From DASSQJ01 sp963772645 (GTDB taxonomy: Bacteria; Actinomycetota; Actinomycetes; Actinomycetales; Dermatophilaceae): a stretch of 64,000 nt of DNA. The DNA lies in assembly GCA_963772645.1 (NCBI GenBank), contig CAVYYD010000002.1:124001-188000 (forward strand). Direction: 5' to 3'. Position numbers and translations under genes: made by a program. Position 1 is the first letter of the stretch; every line of letters starts with the position of its first letter. This document shows positions 42,832 to 50,453 of this stretch, one piece after another. The notes under the pieces are model-generated. The model saw only the letters and a list, made by a program, of their open reading frames with translations, was not told the origin of the DNA and made no database searches.

Positions 42832-43418
42832 GGCCGGGAATCCTCTAGGTGCGCACGGAACCTATCTACGGCCGCCCCGAAGCCGGCCAGGTCGTGACCG
42901 ACGAAGTCCTTCACGCTGCTGGGCACCATGAGGTGCTCGCCGGAGGCGGCCATCGTGTTGGGCAACGGGATCAGCACCATCTGGCCCTGGGTGCCGAGCC
43001 CCTCGGACGCCTCCACCTCGTAGCCGACGACGTCGCAGTACTCGCCACCGGTGACGTCAACGGACACGACGACGTCGTGCACCGTGCCGAGGCCGACGCC
43101 TTCCTCGGTCAGCACCTGGGAGCCGAGGACGTCGCCGGCAGACCCCGCACTGCCCCCGGACCCCTCGAGGATCGACTGGGCCGGCGCCAGCACGCTCTCG
43201 TCGCGCACCATCACAGCGTCCGCGCCCAGGGCGGAGACGCCCTCCCAGGGCAGGAACTCCTTCAGCGGCCCGGCGAACAAACCACGCCCGGCCAGCGTGA
43301 ACCCGCGGACCGAGCCGCCGTCGGCGGCATACACGACGTCCTTGATCTGGGCGATGTCCTCCCCGGCCATCGTGACCACCGGACGCTGTATGACCTCCGA
43401 GGTCCGCATCAGCCTCAT
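42828..43418 (-). CDS. PRC-barrel protein (proximal)
   Basis: A 196-aa protein with two PRC-barrel modules (MAGEDIAQIKDVVYAADGGSVRGFTLAGRG and VLTEEGVGLGTVHDVVVSVDVTGGEYCDVVGYEV). It begins at an ATG overlapping the stop of a 46-aa membrane protein and ends overlapping the next PRC gene, so three genes form a tight operon. It has no membrane span; the small upstream protein may anchor it. Confidence 0.82.
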   Translation of the reverse strand: MRLMRTSEVIQRPVVTMAGEDIAQIKDVVYAADGGSVRGFTLAGRGLFAGPLKEFLPWEGVSALGADAVMVRDESVLAPAQSILEGSGGSAGSAGDVLGSQVLTEEGVGLGTVHDVVVSVDVTGGEYCDVVGYEVEASEGLGTQGQMVLIPLPNTMAASGEHLMVPSSVKDFVGHDLAGFGAAVDRFRAHLEDSRP

Positions 43419-43555
43419 CGTCGATCACCGCGGTCAGGAGTCTCGGACCGGACGATCACCCCGCCGCGGCGCCGACGTGCTTGGATCACCAGCACGGCCG
43501 CAACGAAGAGCACCAGCAGGACCACAACGAGGATCAGCCAGCCCCACCAGTCCAT
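43415..43555 (-). CDS. 46-aa single-span membrane protein
   Basis: A short frame reads MDWWGWLILVVVLLVLFVAA then VLVIQARRRRGGV, one membrane helix (about 5-25) and a basic cytosolic tail. GAGGAGG lies 5 nt before the ATG, and its TGA overlaps the start of the PRC-barrel gene (ATGA). The ribosome site, hydrophobic profile and coupling make it a real gene despite its size. It is the first gene of the PRC operon. Confidence 0.85.
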   Translation of the reverse strand: MDWWGWLILVVVLLVLFVAAVLVIQARRRRGGVIVRSETPDRGDRR

Positions 43556-43782
43556 CACGGCCTCCTCGCCGTCGAAGTGTCCTCGACCCTACCCGTGAGA
43601 CTTGCACCTGAGGGCGTCTCTTGGGGTTGGGAATCATGTCGGGGTGGCGCGATCGATGGTGACCTGACGCGATCCCCGACCTGACTCGCATGACGGGCGG
43701 TGGTGGCGGGCGCGCGAACGGCGCGCTCGGCTTCGCAACCGCCCTTGCGGCCACAATCCAAGATCAAGTCGAGTCGACCGGC

Positions 43783-43876
43783 TGACAGCGGACACGGGAA
43801 ACTGCCCGGAGGCGGCCACGAAGCTGCCCGGTAGCGGACATCAAAGTTGCCCGCTGGCGGTCATGGGATCTGCCCG
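43783..43876 (+). repeat. Terminal repeats of an IS21-like element
   Basis: TGCCCG recurs at 43803, 43825, 43848 and 43871, each within TGCCCGnnnGCGGnCA-like units at a 22-23 bp period. Multiple short repeats at the end are typical of IS21-family elements. A partial unit (GCGGACA) lies near 43786. Confidence 0.75.
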
Positions 43877-43916
43877 ACACGAGTTCGTCTGCCTCGCTGC
43901 GTCCCGCGGTTGGGGC

Positions 43917-43967
43917 TCCTCCTCGGGTGCGGTTGCGGTGCTGAAGCGCATCGTCACCCGAGGAGGA
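43917..43967 (+). promoter_or_regulatory. Hairpin hiding the istA ribosome site
   Basis: TCCTCCTCGGGTG (43917-43929) pairs perfectly with CACCCGAGGAGGA (43955-43967), burying the GGAGGA ribosome site 4 nt before the transposase GTG. Such 5' hairpins limit transposase translation when transcription comes from outside an IS. Confidence 0.7.
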
Positions 43968-43971
43968 ACAA

Positions 43972-44196
43972 GTGAAGTCTGCCGAGGAGATCATGAACAT
44001 GTCGGAAGCATTCGATTTGACCGGGTCGTTGAGGGACGCGGGCGAGCTCGCCGGGGTGTCGCACCACACGGTGGGCCGGTACGTGCAGGCCCGCAAGGCC
44101 GGTGCCCTGTAGGACCGGCCGGAGCCGCGGGCGCAGTTGATCGATGAGTTCCTGCCCAAGCTCGAGGAGTAGATCGAGTGCGACCGCACGCTCAGT
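43972..44196 (+). pseudogene. IstA transposase N-terminal fragment (IS21 family)
   Basis: GTG opens a frame reading MKSAEEIMNMSEAFDLTG, SLRDAGELAGVSHHTVGRYV and QARKAGAL, then TAG, continuing in frame as DRPEPRAQLIDEFLPKLEE and another TAG. This is the HTH end of an IstA-type transposase. The DDE domain and istB are absent, so only the left end of an IS21-like element remains. Confidence 0.85.
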
Positions 44197-44207
44197 GGAT
44201 CAGCCGC

Positions 44208-45410
44208 TCAATTGCTCGCCTCGTCGACGGACTCGGCCTGATCGGGTGTCGACGCCGTCGCCTGGATCTCCGGCGTGCTCTGCGGGATCACGCACGCGAT
44301 GGCCAGCACCGCGAGGAGGGAGAAGAGCAGCACGGTGATCCAGGCTGCCCGCGGGCCGCCCAGCTCGCGGAGGCTGCCGTCGGCCACCGCCACCGCGGCA
44401 AAGTACGCCGGGACCGGCAGCACCGCGCCTGCGCCCAAGGTCCACCGGGCGCGCCGCGACCCCTTCCCGGCCAGCACGTACCCGCCCGCGAGCGCGGGCA
44501 GCGTGACCGCCAGCGAGGCCGGGTCGACGGTGAACAGCAGCGGGGCGAGTCGGTGGATGCGCCGCGTGCGCCCGCCCGTGCGGCGCAGGTGCTCGGCCCA
44601 CCCCAGCAGAGCGCCGACCACGCCGCTGATGGGCAGGATGACCCCGAAGGTGCCGAGCCAGCTCACCACGGAGGCCGAGTCCATGCTTGCGGCGGCGGCC
44701 ATGAACCCCCGCATGCCCGCGCCCCACGCCAGCCCGCAGACGACGCCCACGACCACCAGTCGTCGCCGGGAGGTGAGCAGCTCGGCCGGAGCGCGGTGGG
44801 GCAGCGTGCAGCCCAAGGCGAGCACCGCCAGCAGGGACAGGAACAGCACGGCGAGCCAGGCGCCCCGCGGCGTGCCGAGGGCCAGCGGACCCCCGATGAT
44901 CGTCGCGGTGACCAGCCAGCCGGGGACGGCGAGCAGCGCGAACGCGCCCGCCGCCCAGCGGGTCCACCGCGGGCCCCGCCCGGCCAGCGCGTAGCCGCCC
45001 GCCATGCCGAACAGCGGCACGGCCAGTGCGCCGCCGCCCAGGCCGTGGACGAACACCGACACGAGCACGGACGGCGTCGCAAGCGGGAGGACCAGCGGTG
45101 CCGCCACAAGCCAGCGCGGCGCTCCACCCCGCGACTGCCGGTGCGGGGCCCACCCGAGCAGGCCGCCCACAACGGCGCCGGGCAGCAGGACGCCCTCGAA
45201 GGTGCCGAACCAGGCGAACGTGGAGCCCGGTCCGGCGAACTCCGCCATGACCGCCCGCAACGATGCCGCCCACGCCAGCCCGCACACCGTGCCGACAAGC
45301 ACCTGCAGCGTCCACGGGACGGGCCCGCGGTAGTGGACGGCCGAGGCGGTCGCCTTCCCCTCCAGGCCGCCCGGCACCGTGGTCGAAACCTCAGGGAACG
45401 GCGCGGCCAT
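44208..45410 (-). CDS. Polytopic membrane protein with internal duplication
   Basis: A 400-aa protein of about ten hydrophobic segments. The two halves are homologous: VGTVCGLAWAASLRAVMAEF with GTFEGVLLPGAVVGGLLGWA, and VGVVCGLAWGAGMRGFMAAA with GTFGVILPISGVVGALLGWA. Function is unknown. ATG at 45410 is used, since it overlaps an upstream small frame; an ATG 24 nt upstream is possible. It is divergent from a TetR gene with a perfect operator between them, so TetR control is likely. The 3' end abuts IS21 debris. Confidence 0.8.
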   Translation of the reverse strand: MAAPFPEVSTTVPGGLEGKATASAVHYRGPVPWTLQVLVGTVCGLAWAASLRAVMAEFAGPGSTFAWFGTFEGVLLPGAVVGGLLGWAPHRQSRGGAPRWLVAAPLVLPLATPSVLVSVFVHGLGGGALAVPLFGMAGGYALAGRGPRWTRWAAGAFALLAVPGWLVTATIIGGPLALGTPRGAWLAVLFLSLLAVLALGCTLPHRAPAELLTSRRRLVVVGVVCGLAWGAGMRGFMAAAASMDSASVVSWLGTFGVILPISGVVGALLGWAEHLRRTGGRTRRIHRLAPLLFTVDPASLAVTLPALAGGYVLAGKGSRRARWTLGAGAVLPVPAYFAAVAVADGSLRELGGPRAAWITVLLFSLLAVLAIACVIPQSTPEIQATASTPDQAESVDEASN

Positions 45411-45570
45411 CACCGGCCTCCTCGGTAGCTCCACGGCTCACGCGGGACCGCGGGGTCGATGACTGCGAGGTACGTTCCCGAGGCGGCTCCAGGCAGCAGT
45501 GCCCAGAGGCAGAGCCGGCCGGCGCGCCTCTGGGAGGGTGGTGGATCGGGCTCGTGAGGTCGATCGCCAT
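45410..45570 (-). CDS. Possible small membrane protein, perhaps frameshifted
   Basis: GGAGGAGAC precedes an ATG at 45570 (MAIDLTSPIHHPP), but a credible C-terminal sequence (RRAGRLCLWALLPGAASGTY and LAVIDPAVPREPWSYRGGR, stop at 45412-45410) lies in the +1 frame. A single indel near 45525 would join them into a ~53-aa one-span protein ending 1 nt into the next gene. It may be a decayed gene, an indel artefact, or a frame entirely in the second phase starting at 45592. Confidence 0.4.
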
Positions 45571-45588
45571 GTCTCCTCCAAGGGCCAT

Positions 45589-45611
45589 GCACTAGAGCGA
45601 CGCTCTAGTGC
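45589..45611. promoter_or_regulatory. 23-bp palindromic operator for the TetR regulator
   Basis: GCACTAGAGCG and CGCTCTAGTGC form perfect 11-bp arms around one base. It lies 27 bp before the tetR ATG and 19 bp before the divergent small frame, ideal for repression of both sides. Confidence 0.85.
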
Positions 45612-45638
45612 GATGCTCCGGCTAGGATGGCCCTCGTC

Positions 45639-46265
45639 ATGCCAGAGGTCAAGGGGACCCGTCGCGACAAGGCCGCCACCACGCGACGCGCCATCATCCG
45701 GGCGGCGCACGTCGAGTTCGTGCAGAACGGCTTCCAGGGAGCCACCATCGCGGCCATCGCCCGACGAGCCGGCGTCGCCCCGCAGACGGTGTACTTCGTG
45801 TTCCACACCAAACCGGAGCTGATCAGCGCCGTCATCGACACCGCCGTAATGGGTGAGTCAGACCCTGCCCCGCCCCAGTCCACCGACTGGTGGGAGGCGA
45901 TGGCCCGGGAGCCGGACGCGGTCGAGGCCCTGCGCAGGTTCGTACGGGGCTCGGGTCAGGTGTTCGCGCGGGCCGCGACGGTCGCCGAGGTCTTGCGTGC
46001 TGCCGCACTGACCGACCCCGAGGTGCGTCGCACCCACGAGCTCCACGAGAACATGCGCCGGATCGGGTTCAACCAGGCGCTCGACCTCCTTGAGGCCAAG
46101 GCGCCCCTTCGTTCCGACCGGACCCGCGAACAGCTGCTCGCGACCTTCCTCGTCGTGTGCGGCGACGCCGTCTACCACCTGTACACCGTCGAGCAGGGCT
46201 GGTCACACGACGACGTCGTGCAGTGGTGGTGCGCAGTCCTGCCCGGACTGCTCCTCGACCCCTGA
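45639..46265 (+). CDS. TetR-family regulator
   Basis: A 208-aa repressor. The N-terminal HTH is TRRAIIRAAHVEFVQNGFQG, ATIAAIARRAGVAPQTVYFVF. The C-terminal ligand domain is helical (EALRRFVRGSGQVFARAATVAEVLRAA). TAGGAT at 45623-45628 may be the -10. An in-frame ATG 12 nt upstream overlaps it, so 45639 is preferred. It likely autoregulates and controls the divergent membrane protein operon through the palindrome. Confidence 0.9.
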   Translation: MPEVKGTRRDKAATTRRAIIRAAHVEFVQNGFQGATIAAIARRAGVAPQTVYFVFHTKPELISAVIDTAVMGESDPAPPQSTDWWEAMAREPDAVEALRRFVRGSGQVFARAATVAEVLRAAALTDPEVRRTHELHENMRRIGFNQALDLLEAKAPLRSDRTREQLLATFLVVCGDAVYHLYTVEQGWSHDDVVQWWCAVLPGLLLDP

Positions 46266-46510
46266 CGCCCGGCCCGCAGCGCAGGCCGACGGCGGGAAAG
46301 GCCCAGTCCTCCTCGCTGCGCTCCACGAGATCGGCAGGGGTTGTGCGCGTCAGGGCGCGGAGGTTCCACAGTCCGCCGCGAACACCCCCAACTGGGCGAT
46401 AGGCGGCGGTAGCGTCGCACTCGCGGGGCAGCTGTCGGATCCGTTCTCGCGTGTGCCATCGCGCACTGGGGCGGAGGCCCGCTCGAGCCTTTCGGTGCCG
46501 TCGTCTGGCG
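46266..46510. other. Intergenic stretch with a degenerate repeat copy
   Basis: About 245 bp without a credible gene. GGGCGATAGGCGGCGG (46394-46409) resembles the start of the dispersed repeat seen at 47775, 63474 and 63842. Confidence 0.4.
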
Positions 46511-46849
46511 TCAGAGGTCCAGCAGCAGCGCGAGCGTTTCGCGAAGCTCGCCGAGAGCGACTGGGCCGACATTGCCGGTGCGCTCACGAATGCGTGCCGT
46601 GGCCACGGAACGCACGTGCTGGCACTGCGCCGACGAACGCGCTGAAAGCCGGTTGCCCTGATCGGGATCGATGACCACCTCAGTGCTGCTCGTGCGGATC
46701 GTGCGGGTCAGGGGCACGACCTGCACGACGTTGGGTCCCCCGTGCAGCACCCGCGCCGCGGTCACCACGATGGCGGGGCGATGCGATCCCGGCTCGCTGC
46801 CAGCCGGCACTCCGAGGTCGAGCCCGACCACGTCACCCGGCGTCAGCAT
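46511..46849 (-). CDS. mazF: MazF/PemK-type endoribonuclease toxin
   Basis: A 112-aa mRNA interferase. It shows LTPGDVVGLDLGVPAGSEPGSHRPAIVVTAARVL and VVQVVPLTRTIRTSSTEVVI, the MazF beta-barrel core with the RPAIVV and PLT motifs. The ATG overlaps the upstream antitoxin by 17 nt; another ATG 18 nt further upstream is possible. It forms a two-gene toxin-antitoxin operon. Confidence 0.88.
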   Translation of the reverse strand: MLTPGDVVGLDLGVPAGSEPGSHRPAIVVTAARVLHGGPNVVQVVPLTRTIRTSSTEVVIDPDQGNRLSARSSAQCQHVRSVATARIRERTGNVGPVALGELRETLALLLDL

Positions 46850-47030
46850 CGAGCCATGCCGTCTCATCTTCAGTGAGGCCATCGGCGAGGTCGCGCGCCA
46901 TGGCGTCCTGGCGGAGCGCGCGGATGGCGTTGCGCACGGTCTCGTCGATCGTTTCGTGGCGCTCGGCCGCCAAGCGTGTCACCCGCGCGTGGGTGTCCCT
47001 GCTGATGCGGATCGTCGTGGTGTCAGCCAT
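46833..47030 (-). CDS. Ribbon-helix-helix antitoxin of the MazF toxin
   Basis: A 65-aa protein with a ribbon-helix-helix DNA-binding start (TTTIRISRDTHARVTRLAAERHETIDETVRNAIRAL) and an acidic tail (ADGLTEDETAWLDADAG) that would bind the toxin. TACCCT lies 6 nt before the ATG (leaderless), just downstream of an inverted repeat. Confidence 0.85.
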   Translation of the reverse strand: MADTTTIRISRDTHARVTRLAAERHETIDETVRNAIRALRQDAMARDLADGLTEDETAWLDADAG

Positions 47031-47046
47031 GTACCAAGGGTAAGTC

Positions 47047-47068
47047 GTGTAGACACTTCGATCTACAC
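47047..47068. promoter_or_regulatory. Inverted-repeat operator of the mazEF-like locus
   Basis: GTGTAGA and TCTACAC arms lie 8 nt apart, 17 bp before the antitoxin start and across its promoter. The antitoxin alone or with toxin should bind it. Confidence 0.65.
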
Positions 47069-47210
47069 AGGTTGCGTTCCGATGTGACACGAGCCGCCGT
47101 GCACGTCGATCAGCTCAGCCCGTCTCGCGGAATGCAGCGGTTCCCGGGGACGGAGACTCGACCGGCTCTGCAGAACTGAGGGCCTGGCCGGCCTCCGTCC
47201 GCCAGCTGCG

Positions 47211-47236
47211 AAGTGGTACTGTTTCTCGTACCACTT
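47211..47236. promoter_or_regulatory. Inverted-repeat operator of yefM-yoeB
   Basis: AAGTGGTAC and GTACCACTT are perfect 9-bp arms separated by 8 nt, ending 11 bp before the yefM ATG. Confidence 0.75.
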
Positions 47237-47247
47237 GGAGGTGTGTC

Positions 47248-47493
47248 ATGGCAGTCACGGCCAGCGAGGCTCGGAAGAACCTGTTCCCCCTGATCGAGAA
47301 GGTCAACGACGACCGCACTCCGATCGAGATCACCTCGCGGCGCGGCGACGCCGTCCTCCTCTCGCGCGCCGACTACGACGCACTCGAGGAGACCGCGCAT
47401 CTCCTGCGCGTCCCCGCCAACGCCAAGCGCCTCATCGAGAGCCTGCAGCAGGCCGCGGCCGGTGAGCGACACGAGCACGACCTGGTGCAGTGA
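47248..47493 (+). CDS. yefM: YefM/Phd-type antitoxin
   Basis: An 81-aa antitoxin starting MAVTASEARKNLFPLIEKVN, with RRGDAVLLSRADYDALEETAHLL and a charged C-terminus that neutralises the toxin. GGAGG precedes the ATG. Its stop overlaps the toxin GTG. Confidence 0.92.
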   Translation: MAVTASEARKNLFPLIEKVNDDRTPIEITSRRGDAVLLSRADYDALEETAHLLRVPANAKRLIESLQQAAAGERHEHDLVQ

Positions 47494-47747
47494 GGCTCGT
47501 GTTCACCCCCCACGGTTGGGGCGACTACACCTACTGGCTCACCGCTGACCGCACCACCCTCAAGCGGATCAACCGCCTCATCGAGGACGCGCTGCGGGAC
47601 CCCACTGGCGGCATCGGCAAACCGGAACCACTGCGCCACATGCTGGCGGGGACGTGGTCACGACGAATCACCGAGGAGCACCGGCTCGTCTACCTCGTCG
47701 ACGGCGACGACCTCGTGATTCTGCAGGCCCGCTTCCACTACAAGTAA
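47490..47747 (+). CDS. yoeB: YoeB/Txe-type ribosome-dependent mRNase toxin
   Basis: An 85-aa RelE-superfamily toxin: TPHGWGDYTYWLTADRTTLKRINRLIEDALRDP, GIGKPEPLRHMLAGTWSRRITEEHRLVY and the C-terminal QARFHYK. The catalytic Glu, Arg and His/Tyr region is intact. GTG start overlaps yefM. Confidence 0.93.
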   Translation: MRLVFTPHGWGDYTYWLTADRTTLKRINRLIEDALRDPTGGIGKPEPLRHMLAGTWSRRITEEHRLVYLVDGDDLVILQARFHYK

Positions 47748-47774
47748 GCGGACGAGACTGCCGCCATTGCGGTA

Positions 47775-47800
47775 GGTCGACAGGCGGCGGAGTGCAGCAC
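47775..47800 (+). repeat. Dispersed 26-bp repeat, copy 1
   Basis: Begins GGTCGACAGGCGGCGGAGTG and ends CAGCAC, 27 nt after the yoeB stop. It differs by one base from the copy at 63474-63499. Confidence 0.8.
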
Positions 47801-47867
47801 ATCAGTGCGGGTCGTGACCGGGGCATGCAGAGTCCCCCAGTGGGCGTGGCCGGGCTAGGTTGGCGGG

Positions 47868-48396
47868 ATGTCGGTTGCTCCTGTGTTCGACTTCGCCGCG
47901 TTTGTCGCTGCGGTCGATGCCGAGCGTGACCGCCGCGGCCTGGGCTGGTACGACGTGGCCGAGGAGCTGTGGGAGCAGTCCGAGCAGCTCAACGCGGAGC
48001 GCGGTGATCATCCGCTGTGTGGCGGCGCCGTGGGACGCTTGGGCCGGGCGGGGGGCCACGTCCTGCCAGTACGCCCTGTTCATGTTGCGCTGGCTGGGCC
48101 GTCCTGCCGAGGACTTCCTGACCGGTCGGCCGCGACAGGCCGGTGACACCGGCCTGCCCCGGGCAGGGCCGGACCGCCGGTTGCGCTGGGACCTGCCGCA
48201 GCTGCACGAAGCGCTCAACGAGGAGCGACGCGAGCGGGGGCTGACCTGGGCCCGGCTCGGGCGGGAACTGGGCTGCACCCCCAGCAGGCTCACCAACCTG
48301 CGAGCGGCGCGGATGGCTGACCTGGAACTCACCATGCGGATCACCCAGTGGCTGCGGCGCCCCGCGGCGGACTTCATCCACCCCGCGACGTGGTGA
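47868..48396 (+). pseudogene. XRE-like HTH protein with a frameshift
   Basis: Frame one starts MSVAPVFDFAAFVAAVDAER, then DRRGLGWYDVAEELWEQSEQ. After about 48000 the sequence continues in the next frame as RCVAAPWDAWAGRGATSCQY, ALFMLRWLGRPAEDFLTG ... LHEALNEERRERGLTWARLG, RELGCTPSRLTNLRAARMAD, giving two HTH-like segments. TAGGTT is placed for a leaderless ATG. A single indel separates the halves, so it is either a fresh pseudogene or a sequencing error. Confidence 0.7.
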
Positions 48397-48515
48397 ACGG
48401 ACAGCTCACCACCCGGCGAACCTTGCTGTCGCGGCGGTCAGGCCGTCTTCCGAACCTGAACACCGGTGAGCCGGCGCTACCGTCCTCCGTGAGAGCCTGA
48501 ACGGAGGCGCTGCAC

Positions 48516-48818
48516 GTGGAGATCTCGGAGCTGGCCGAGTCGGCGAAAGGCCTCACCGGGGTGCGGGCCACACGGTCGGGCGGGCTCGCCCACTGGCGAT
48601 ATGACGGCAGGCTGGTCGCCCGCCAGCTCGACGACTCCCACGTCGTGATCCGGGCGGACTTCGACTACCGGGACCAGATCGTCAAGCAGTTCCCCGGGAC
48701 CTTCAGCGTCCCGGCTCGCTACGGCAAGCACATGATGGTCGTCGCGGACCTCGCCCAGGGCGATGCGGGAGCCATCGAGGACGCGATCGAAGCCGCTTGG
48801 CGCCTTCAGCAACGTTGA
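48516..48818 (+). CDS. Small protein, weak MmcQ/YjbR resemblance
   Basis: A 100-aa protein (RDQIVKQFPGTFSVPARYGKHMMVVADLAQGDAGAIEDAIEAAWRL). The C-terminal part recalls YjbR/MmcQ-type folds, but the match is weak. GTG is chosen with GGAGG about 10 nt upstream. No operon partner. Confidence 0.6.
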   Translation: MEISELAESAKGLTGVRATRSGGLAHWRYDGRLVARQLDDSHVVIRADFDYRDQIVKQFPGTFSVPARYGKHMMVVADLAQGDAGAIEDAIEAAWRLQQR

Positions 48819-48893
48819 GACCGAGACTCGCTCACGCCCGGCACGCCGCGGTGTGACGCAGCACGAGTTTGCATCAGCTGCGCTGGACGCCCA

Positions 48894-49496
48894 CTAGGGA
48901 CCGGACTTCTTCGTCGTCGGCGCCGGGTAGGGGGTCTTGCCCTGAGCGAGGGCGTCGGTGAGCTGTTCGATGCGGCGGGTGCGGGTCTCCGGTCGCACTG
49001 CGGTTTGGATGCGATTGAGAAAGGCGAAGCGGTTTCGGCTGTCCAGCGCGGCGTAGACCTCGGTGAGCTCGCGCGCTGCCAGGGCGGCGGCGAGGTCGTC
49101 GGGCACGACTGCGGTGGCCGGGCTGTCGTAGGCGGCGGCCCATCGGCCGTCCGCCTTCGCCCTTTCCACCTCAGCCAGACCGGCGGGCCGCATCCGCCCT
49201 TCGGCGGTGAGTCGCTCGATGCGCTCGCGGTTCATCTTCGACCAGACGCTCTTCGCGCGCCGGGGGGTGAACCGCTGCACGTACCAATCGTTGTCGAGCC
49301 GCCGCGCGATGCCGTCGATCCAGCCGAAGCAGAGCGCCACGTCCACGGCCCTCGTCCAGTCGATCGAGGTGACGCCGGCACCCTTCTTGGCCATCCGAAC
49401 CCAGACGTGCGTGGCGGTCGACGCGTTATCGACAAGCCACGTCTCGAACGCCTTGTCGTCCTCAAAGAACACCGCGTCGGTGTGGACCATCGACAT
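48894..49496 (-). CDS. YdeI/OmpD-associated family protein
   Basis: A 200-aa YdeI-family protein: FETWLVDNASTATHVWVRMAKKGAG, IDWTRAVDVALCFGWIDGIARRLD, QRFTPRRAKSVWSKMNRERI and ERLTAEGRMRPAGLAEVERAK. It belongs to the same family as the gene at 34671-35381 but has low identity. A second Met is two codons in. Function unknown. Confidence 0.85.
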   Translation of the reverse strand: MSMVHTDAVFFEDDKAFETWLVDNASTATHVWVRMAKKGAGVTSIDWTRAVDVALCFGWIDGIARRLDNDWYVQRFTPRRAKSVWSKMNRERIERLTAEGRMRPAGLAEVERAKADGRWAAAYDSPATAVVPDDLAAALAARELTEVYAALDSRNRFAFLNRIQTAVRPETRTRRIEQLTDALAQGKTPYPAPTTKKSGP

Positions 49497-49874
49497 GTCG
49501 GCAGCCTACGGCCATGTGTTTGAGCATCTGGAGACCAGACGATTCGCCGCGCCTCGCGCACAACAGACCCCTATCGGGCCGCGGTGGCGCCACGCCCCGT
49601 GATCGGTCCGAGCGACTCGCCGAATGCCCTACTTGATGGGAGGCCATCCGTTGGGACGATCGAGGCGTGGCATCACTCGACTGAGTCCGGAGATGGTGGA
49701 AGTCGCGCTCGGACGGCTGGCCGACCGCAAGCCCCATCAACCCTCGGGACGGCTACGCCCGCGCGATGCCCGTACGGCGCGTGCGTCATGTGATCCACGC
49801 CGCTGACCGCTCGTCCGCCCCGACGCACACTGGAAGCGTCACAGCCGAGCAGGGGCCACATAGGAGGGGCAGGG
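49497..49874. other. Intergenic stretch, no gene seen
   Basis: About 378 bp with only short unconvincing frames. The only clear signal is the ribosome site AGGAGGGGCAGGG of the next gene at its end. Confidence 0.5.
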
Positions 49875-50066
49875 ATGACACCACAGACCACCACCGATCA
49901 GTGGGCCTCAGCCGTCGGTCTAGGGCTCGTCCTCGGAGCCGGGCTGGGACTGATCGTGGGACTACTGGCGGGGGACGGGTCCGGCATCGCGATCGGCATC
50001 AGCATGGGCGCGGCACTAGGACTAGTGGTGGGCTCAGCCTGGTACGTGTTGCGCAGGCGGAGCTGA
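49875..50066 (+). CDS. Glycine-zipper small membrane protein
   Basis: A 63-aa protein with two hydrophobic, glycine-rich spans (AVGLGLVLGAGLGLIVGLLA and IAIGISMGAALGLVVGSAWY), a GxxxG pattern suited to tight helix packing. A strong ribosome site precedes the ATG. Function unknown. Confidence 0.78.
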   Translation: MTPQTTTDQWASAVGLGLVLGAGLGLIVGLLAGDGSGIAIGISMGAALGLVVGSAWYVLRRRS

Positions 50067-50089
50067 AACCTCACGACGGCGGCGGCACC

Positions 50090-50230
50090 AGCACCGGCGG
50101 CAACGCGCCGATGTCGCCGACCCCGAGCCGGACCGATCGACCGAGCGCGACCGGGACGGGAGGTGTTGATCCACATCGGTCACGGCCTGGCCAATCGCGA
50201 GATCGTCCGCAAGGACATCAGACGGAGCGG
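50090..50230 (+). pseudogene. LuxR HTH remnant
   Basis: A frame reads REVLIHIGHGLANREIVRKD, and just before it another frame reads STERDRDGR. Together they match the start of a LuxR HTH (TEREREVLxxIxxGLxNREI). The recognition helix is missing and the frame is shifted, so this is a small leftover. Confidence 0.5.
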
Positions 50231-50260
50231 GCAGGTTCTGTCACAACGCAATGAGGGCGC

Positions 50261-50286
50261 TCGACTGGCGGCGGTTGGACGCAGGT
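50261..50286 (+). repeat. Dispersed repeat, degenerate copy
   Basis: TCGACTGGCGGCGG followed by TTGGACGCAGG; the first 14 bases match the copy at 63474-63499 exactly and the rest diverges. Confidence 0.5.
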
Positions 50287-50453
50287 ACGGACCCGTCCGG
50301 TCATGCCGCTGTCGGCGCGGCGCCGGGTGACGGGGATGTCGCCGTCGGGCACGTGCCACGACGGTGCAAGCACCGTCTGGCGCCGGGCGCTTGTCGCAGT
50401 CCCGTCGGGGACACTGGGGGGACACCGACCGTCGCTTCGAGAAGGAGTCAGCC

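Noticed and set aside
49563..49806. Plus-strand short frames in the 49.5-49.9 kb gap
   Set aside because: Overlapping frames of similar length in several phases with no conserved features.
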